From NCBI GenBank assembly GCA_019614645.1, contig JABWDB010000018.1, forward strand, positions 5,542,501 to 5,606,500: a stretch of DNA of 64,000 nt. The letters are read 5' to 3'. A program made the position numbers and the translations under genes. Source of the DNA: Stratiolaelaps scimitus (taxonomy: Eukaryota > Arthropoda > Arachnida > Mesostigmata > Laelapidae). The first letter of the stretch is position 1; each line of letters begins with the position of its first letter. Of the stretch, positions 58,144-64,000 are shown in pieces. The notes under the pieces are model-generated. The model made no database searches and was not told where the DNA came from. It saw only the letters and a program-made list of their open reading frames with translations.

Positions 58144-58355
58144 TAAATGCAAAGCAGTAAAGTATAATCACTCTGCCGAGCAGTGCTGTGTACTTCAGCG
58201 GCTTAGCGCCACCAACGAATTAGCGCTCAGTGTACGCACGAATCGGGTACGCTTAGTCTGGCATGCCAATGTTAAGTATTGGGAGGGGTGGGTGAATGTG
58301 AATGTGAATGCATTGGGATGGATTGGGCTGATGAAGTAATCGCCAGTATTCACAG

Positions 58356-58478
58356 TGCCGGTCCCCATGATGACAATAATGAACATCAACAATGGATCTG
58401 GCCATTTGCATATCTAATGACGACGTCCCTGTGTTTGTTTCTTAAGCCCGAAATCGTACACGCACAGAAATACGGCGC
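58356..58478 (+). CDS. Exon candidate with a hydrophobic segment
   Basis: 123 nt ending at GGCGC|GTGAGT, a consensus donor; the acceptor ATTCACAG is weak. The frame reads GPHDDNNEHQQW, then a hydrophobic stretch WIWPFAYLMTTSLCLFL of about 17 residues that could be a membrane segment, then KPEIVHAQKYG. Entry and exit are both phase 2, compatible with the segment at 59,343. No family recognised. Confidence 0.25.
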
Positions 58479-59342
58479 GTGAGTGGATTGTCAGACAGTC
58501 GCCACCGACCACCAGCAGCATCGTAACCGCTCTTATCATTATCGCTGTCACTTAAACGAAGCAGCAGAGAGGATCATTGACATCGCAAAGATGGGCATGA
58601 CAAAGTGGTGGTCAATTCGACGCCTATTGGTGACAACCATACGGATACACATGGGCATAGTCATGCAAATAGCTGGAGTTATTCATGAAGCCGAAGCACG
58701 CTGGGAGACACCAACGACGACGCATTTACTGAGCGCACATTATCGTCGATAAGATTCACTGTGAAAGGGCGCATCATTCGTCATTGGGAGTGTGGCCTGT
58801 GGTGGCGGCCCTCAACCTTCGAGCGGATGACTACGATTCGAATTCAGTCGGTCGCTTGCTCATACGTCGAATATAATATAGGTGAATGATAAACGTCACG
58901 TCGCCCGTTCGATGCGAGTAGGCGAAGTATTTTCTGGCCGATTTGTTTTTGGCATCGATAAATATCCAGTGTGTTAGCTGGGCAAATGAAATAATCTAGA
59001 GTTACGAGAAGTGTCAATTGCAGGGTGGCGTCAAATGCAAGCTATTGCATGAAAATACGTTCCCATATGAGACCCTGCAGCCTAAATGGAAACAATGTTC
59101 GTCGTATGGGCAGCAGGCCTGTTCGACGATACAGAGCCCGAGTTCATGCATCGTCGGCTGAACGTCGATTGGCTAAGCGCCAGTGAAACTTTTCGCTTCT
59201 CGTAGCGCTGCTGCCGATCGGTTCCCCCTTACGAAAATCTCCGAAAGAACAACGAGGCTATCCATACTGTGGGGTCAGTAAAATTTCACTGTCAGTCAAT
59301 ACAATTTTACGATCAATTCCGATTCAATTTGGCGATCACCAG
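58479..59342. other. Possible intron; no gene seen
   Basis: Unique DNA between two exon candidates. An 89-codon plus frame (58,483-58,752) starts right after the donor of the upstream candidate and has no separate support. Confidence 0.4.
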
Positions 59343-59568
59343 AACCGACCCCCACCACCACCACGACCACCGCCACAATAATCACCACCATTATCATCAC
59401 GGTGATGGTCTCCAATCGCTGTCGCAAGCTGCAAACGATAACTCCAGCAGCTGCTTGTCCGAATCAGGCGGCGGACCTCAATCGTATCGCGGCTCCACGC
59501 TGCTAACTTCATCTCGATATCCATTACTGAGTCATAGCAGCGAAACCACTATAAACGACGAACGTTAG
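59343..59568 (+). CDS. Candidate terminal exon, His- and Ser-rich
   Basis: After ATCACCAG the plus frame runs 75 codons to a TAG. It begins with a His/Asn/Asp-rich tract (TDPHHHHDHRHNN) encoded by imperfect CAC/CAT repeats, then a Ser/Gly/Gln-rich tail (LQSLSQAANDNSSSCLSES; LLTSSRYPLLSHSSETT) ending NDER. His runs followed by Ser-rich disordered tails are common at the C-terminal ends of arthropod membrane and regulatory proteins. Phase fits the donor at 58,479. The acceptor pyrimidine tract is poor and the His part could be a plain CAC microsatellite. Confidence 0.28.
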
Positions 59569-60010
59569 TACGTCGATAAAGGCCGCAAAAAATGCTAACA
59601 GCAGACCAGAAATAGCAGGCACGCGCACGTCTCTGCGACGAATGGGAGAATGTCGTTCCTGTCTTACTTGTGCCCTGATGAAAACAACATACGAATCACT
59701 AAGCACGATGCTGTCAGTGTTTGTTGTATATTCCACTATTACAGAAACGTCACATCGTTCATCAGGCGTCACTAGCATAGCTCGGCTCGCCAGAGAATGA
59801 GCTCGCGGTCTTCGCCAGAGCAATCGCGCGGTGATCAAGTGTCAAATATGAGATGGCGCTATATGAACGAAAGTCGGCCCGCGCTCATACAAGAGCCGAT
59901 ACTGAAACCGCCTAATTCGGAAAAGTGGATATACGAGAGCTATGTGCGATTGTTAATTGGGCTGGAACTGATAAAAATATTGTGCATTTGATGGCACGCA
60001 TTCTGTCCCT
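59569..60010. other. No supported gene
   Basis: Would be 3'-flanking sequence if the upstream exon candidate is real. No AATAAA is seen in the first 300 bp. Confidence 0.4.
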
Positions 60011-60035
60011 TATATATATATATATATATATATAT
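60011..60035. repeat. (TA)n tract
   Basis: TA run, about 25 bp, lying 24 bp left of the foldback element. Confidence 0.95.
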
Positions 60036-60058
60036 GTCTAGGCAAGGATTCGATAGTG

Positions 60059-60253
60059 CCAGTTCTGCTTACCAAAAATGACGTACATCTTTAGTTTCAT
60101 CCCATAAAGCGAATGATTAGAGGCATTGGGCATTAGATGCATTATATAGCATCAACCTATTGTCAAACGTTTAATGGGCGTGAGTGTTCTTTCTCAATTG
60201 AAGAACGCTGCTAAATAAGTGCTTAGTGGGCCATTTTTGGTAAGCAGAACTGG
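60059..60253. mobile_element. 195-bp foldback / MITE-like element
   Basis: 22-bp perfect terminal inverted repeats, 60,059-60,080 (CCAGTTCTGCTTACCAAAAATG) and 60,232-60,253, enclose 151 bp of AT-rich non-coding DNA. The size, short inverted ends and lack of any reading frame are what is expected of a miniature inverted-repeat element. A target duplication could not be defined with confidence, and pairing continues for a few more bases outward with mismatches. The interior has a small hairpin near 60,187-60,207. No related copy was found in the window and the ends differ from those of the mariner. Confidence 0.6.
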
Positions 60254-61929
60254 TGCTGTGGGTTGAACCAATTGTTGAGTTAAAGTTCCCCAAAGCTGGA
60301 GGATGTATGCCCTCAAAAGAGCTCATTCTCTCGCGAGCCTATCATACCTAAGCAATGATTCGCCGTGGACTATGTGTCGACGCCTTTTACGGTCATTTTT
60401 GATATCGACAACCATTACTACGTTTCTTCATTCCTATTTACTTCAGCTTATACGTAGGAATTATCGAGCTCAATATGACCGCATGTTTTCGGTCCGCATA
60501 TATCACATGTTAAAGATTGAAGAAGTTTTCCTTAGCCACCCGGCCCGATCCTTAGCAGACAAATATTCGAAGCGGGGAAGTCACGACGAGGAGATAAAAT
60601 GTCTCCTTGCCATATGGTTTGATAAAGTCAGAAGGAGACTGCCCATCAGATTAAGAATTTTCAGAAGCATTTTTGTGGATGGTTCCCAGAAAGAGCAACT
60701 GACAGGGTGCCTCTTCTTATACAACTGTACAGATGGATAAGATAGACTGATCTATAGATACTCGTTCAGGCCTTCATGTATTTGTCTCATAGACTGTCTG
60801 TCATTCGGTGTAGCGATGTGCCTGCGAACCAACCGCTCGTGGCCTTCTGCAGCAAAAATAAAGCCGCGCACCACTGTGACTTGTATTACCTATGACGAGC
60901 TCGCTGCTGTTGCTACTGCTGCTGCTGTTACCGGTGCTGGCTGATAGCTAATACTACGGAAGATGATGTAGCCAATGCATGTTGTGTGGTGATGTGACGC
61001 TGATGTGACATGTTGATGCCTCATGTGTCAAGTCGCCATAAGGCAGAAGGAGAGGAGAGGACTCTATGGACCTTCTGCAATATTTGATGGTCTGTCACGT
61101 GCGGCGTTTCTATGTCTCAGACAGCGATGGTACCTCTGGTGGCAGCAGCGGCGGCAGCAAAACTCGTGACGTCTCCGCGTCCGTCCGACCCAAGGCAAGC
61201 AAGCAATGCACACGGCGAGCCAATGCCAAAAAAAGAAATTATCGAAACCCATCAATGAACGTGACGGCGGAGGAGATGTGATATTCGCTGTGTATTAGCT
61301 CTGTACTCCATTGACCGTAAGCACGAAACAGTGTAGTGTGGCCCCGCAGCCATCACAGTCATGAGACACTTGGGCCACATGAGACCACAGTCGAACAGAC
61401 CGGCAAGGAATCAAGTCAGCGAACGACGAGAAGAAGAGAAATTCGATGCTGACGAATCGAAGTGTGTATGCGCGAAATAGACACAAAACGAAAAACCCAA
61501 GATGGAAAACGAACAAGTTGCAGCCTCACCGGGAAAAGCGGGGAAGAGTCTGGACAGTCATTGAATAGAGCGAACTCGTTCGAATTTGCGCTTTCGATTA
61601 TTGATATTGAACAGTTCACTTTAACAGGCATCGATTCAATTCGACATAAATTTACCACATTTACTACCGCGAACGCGCCTGTTGCGAAGTCGGTATCACG
61701 AACTGTTTCGCTGGACGCTTCTCAATGCGAAGCAAGTGCGTATCGGATCCGGGATGTTGGGGCGAACTCAATATGTCGACGTGCTGTTGACACTGGTACC
61801 AGCGCGCCAGTTGAGCAAATGATAACAGCGAGCTTAAACATACTGCATAACATATGTCGCCAGCGGAATTCAGGTGTACCCTTGATTGGTACGGATCGTT
61901 GTAATATGCAGTTATTATAGAACGGTATC

Positions 61930-61931
<2 letters not shown>
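60254..61931. other. No recognised gene
   Basis: The plus frame 60,303-60,740 (145 codons from an ATG) and 61,462-61,920 (152 codons) are non-repetitive and among the longer clean frames, but neither shows a known motif or splice framing. A CTG run lies at about 60,903-60,932 and a GGC/AGC run at 61,139-61,158. Confidence 0.3.

Positions 61932-61965
<34 letters not shown>
61932..61965. repeat. (TA)n tract
   Basis: TA run, about 34 bp. Confidence 0.96.
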
Positions 61966-61970
<5 letters not shown>

Positions 61971-61983
61971 GCCAATAACGAAT

Positions 61984-62004
61984 AGTAATAATAATAATAA
62001 TAAC
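61984..62004. repeat. (AAT)n run
   Basis: TAGTAATAATAATAATAATAA run. Confidence 0.9.
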
Positions 62005-62717
62005 CAGTATTAATAATTGTATGGATTACAGTCGCTATCAGATGATAACACCATTCCTAACTAACGGCAGCTCCAGATATCACTGCCGGGTGGCGATAAG
62101 CTTGAACGCGACTGATCTCCTCTCGTCCGTGAGAGCGAAACGAGCTACCACCAATATCTGGTCGGATCCAATATGTCCCGATCAGCCGACGGATCGACCT
62201 CCAAATTTGAAAAATTCTGTCTTCGGCATCAACCAATTATTGGTTACGCACGCTGGCTACGGTAGGGCGCCACCAGGGTGGGGGCCGAGAAGGAGGTCAA
62301 ATCAGGTCGTCTCTCAATTCATCGAATGGTGAACGTCGATCACAACAATGTTCACGTTGTGTCCCGTAGACAGGCTGCCACCTCCACGACGTCGTAACCA
62401 CGACCAGGGCGACAACTCCGGCAACGAATGATGTAACCTTTTTCGCCTCATGCGATAGTGACTTCGCATTGCCAATGTCGGCGACCGATGCCGCTCGCGA
62501 GGGCCATGTCATGGCCTGCCCGCTGGTCAGCGAACACCAGGCAAACAAGCCGAACAAACAGTCAACAACGGAGACACGAACGAAATAAGAGATGCGTGTG
62601 TGTGTGTGTATGTACACGCTAGTGAGTGAGTGAATTTCTGTCTGGCTCTGTGTGAACTAACTGATACGCGGCCACCTTCCACCGATTATCTGTCCACTGT
62701 ACTACATATTATTCGAA
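62005..62717. other. No supported gene
   Basis: Opposing frames at 62,021-62,332 and 62,297-62,617. TG run at 62,597-62,608. Confidence 0.4.
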
Positions 62718-62806
62718 TGCGAGAGCTGAGACAAATGACACGGAGCAGCCTCGGCATTTGTACAGGTGGCGGGTTCAGCACTGTACCCGCGTCACTATCG
62801 AAGCCA
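62718..62806 (+). CDS. Weak exon candidate ending at a GTAAGT donor
   Basis: An in-frame ATG at 62,718 followed by about 30 codons (MRELRQMTRSSLGIC, then FSTVPASLSKP) ends in phase 0 at GCCA|GTAAGT, a consensus donor core. The frame is also open upstream to 62,630. No acceptor or homology support. Confidence 0.12.
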
Positions 62807-63107
62807 GTAAGTAGACAAACTATGTGTGTATGTGTGTGAGAGTGTCTGTGAAGATGACAGCGACAACCGCGGAGAGAATTCGCGGCGCTCCTCTCTCTCT
62901 CTCTCGTTTTGTATTTTCGGCCATGACGGACGAATCATTCGTGAAATTTTGGGCACCGCAGGACCTTCACAGTTGAATCACAGGGTAAATAAATAAATAG
63001 AAAAAAAAAACTCAAAGGAAAATGATGTAGAGAGAAAGCGAGAATAAATAGCGGCGCCGCCAGAAAATGAAGTCACCTCTGCCTGCCACCTGCGCCGTTG
63101 AGTACAT
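62807..63107. other. No gene seen; TG, CT and A runs
   Basis: TG run at 62,822-62,839, CT run at 62,890-62,905, A-run at 63,001-63,010. Confidence 0.6.
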
Positions 63108-63108
63108 C

Positions 63109-63146
<38 letters not shown>
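63108..63146. repeat. (TA)n tract with one AATA step
   Basis: About 39 bp. Confidence 0.96.
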
Positions 63147-63151
<5 letters not shown>

Positions 63152-64000
63152 CATGCTTAGTCGACTGTATCAAAATCAAACAGCACCGCTGCCACCACAA
63201 TATGCCCTTGAATTGAGTCGGCGAAACATTGAAACAGCTGACGGACGCGATGGATGCTATTTGTATTTTGTATGAATCAACAAGCTAGCAAGCAAGCAGT
63301 CAATCAGACAAACAACATGAAAGTAAACATGCCCAAACACGACCAAAGCATACTTAGCACGTAATAACACGCTCCGCTCAATCTCGGATAGGCTTGTATT
63401 CTATTACCCTGCGGGTAGCAGCCGTATGTATCGTGCGTGATTGTGTTAAGTGTTTGAAGATGGCCCCTTCGACCTAGGGAACCGAAGCATTGTAACTTCA
63501 AAGTTGAAACTCTTCTCCCAATGATCGATATCAAACACTCCCATACATTCATTGCCATACGGCGGAACGAAATGAGATGATTGCCTGCCCGCCCATAGCT
63601 CGGTGTCATGGAAATTATAACAACAAACTGAATTTGAATTTTTTATTGTCCATTTATTGTTTTATTTTACCATGACGGGAAAGACTCATGCAGAGAGAGC
63701 GTGGCCCGCCAAGGGATATCGGTTGTGTTCGGATTATTCGAGCGAGTTGAGCTATTTTAATTTATGCTTTTTTATTATTTTATTGAAGTTTATTTTATCC
63801 ACCGGAACAGTTTGTGGCCCACTGCCTCAAGTGGATTCAGTCTGATGGCCCGCTTCGGCACTTCCTTGCGTGAAACTCCGCATTGACCTCTTTCTCTACG
63901 TGGCCCCTTCGACGAATCCTGTTCCATCAGACCACTGATGACTTTTCTTACTTTCGCAGCAGGTCTGGTAGTTCTCGGCGGGGCTCAGACCTATGTTCCA
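63147..64000. other. Right-end non-coding stretch
   Basis: Unique DNA. The minus frame 63,304-63,609 (101 codons) is non-repetitive but unsupported. AT-rich from about 63,610 to 63,800. Confidence 0.45.

Noticed and set aside
1..64000. CRISPR array, operon, phage, plasmid or bacterial defence system
   Set aside because: No spaced direct repeats, no tandem same-strand genes and no ribosome-binding-site-led frames. The sequence is eukaryotic in character.

Overview
This window looks like nuclear DNA of an animal, most likely an arthropod. No gene in it can be named with confidence. The reasons for the animal call are: no dense bacterial-style gene order; open frames that are nearly all short or made of simple repeats; very many (TA)n, CAG/CTG, CCG, CA and GA microsatellites; one recognisable mariner (Tc1/mariner, DD34D) transposon; and CpG that is not visibly depleted by eye, which argues against a vertebrate and fits an animal with little germline methylation. 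A mite-like or fly-like genome would fit, but that is inference; nothing here fixes the species.

Layout. 1-7.6 kb: mixed-composition DNA with CGG, CAG and TG repeats, and a weak TATA-like site near the left end. 7.6-10.6 kb: AT-rich and plain DNA with a possible tRNA-derived SINE head at about 9.05 kb. 10.4-18 kb: repeat-rich accessory DNA with several TA tracts and a 24-bp hairpin. 17.7-20.3 kb: a cluster of exon-like segments on the plus strand (17.7, 18.2 and 20.1-20.3 kb). 20.5-31.6 kb: very rich in trinucleotide repeats, including a perfect CAG/CTG hairpin at 25.2 kb. 31.8-33.2 kb: AT-rich and empty. 33.5-34.1 kb: the best single exon candidate, 305 nt between a strong acceptor and a good donor. 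34,165-35,141: a degenerate mariner with intact 32-bp inverted ends, a TA target duplication and an unusual internal inverted duplication. 35.2-45 kb: mostly plain unique DNA with two adjacent stem-loops (40.2 kb) and a 41-bp tandem duplication (41.1 kb). 45.4-46.6 kb: GC- and purine-skewed DNA with a possible first exon. 47.4 kb: a 90-bp TA tract. 48-54 kb: plain or AT-rich DNA. 54.6-59.6 kb: three more exon-like segments, of which two (54.6 and 59.3 kb) end in stop codons. 60.06-60.25 kb: a small foldback (MITE-like) element.

How things fit together. The exon-like segments are mostly on the plus strand and several have compatible splice phases (46.0 to 54.6 kb, 58.36 to 59.34 kb, 20.28 to 33.67 kb). 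The window may therefore be largely intronic sequence of one or more long plus-strand genes with short exons. No conserved domain was recognised in any segment, so this is a hypothesis, not an annotation. I found no operon-like, CRISPR, phage or defence-type system.
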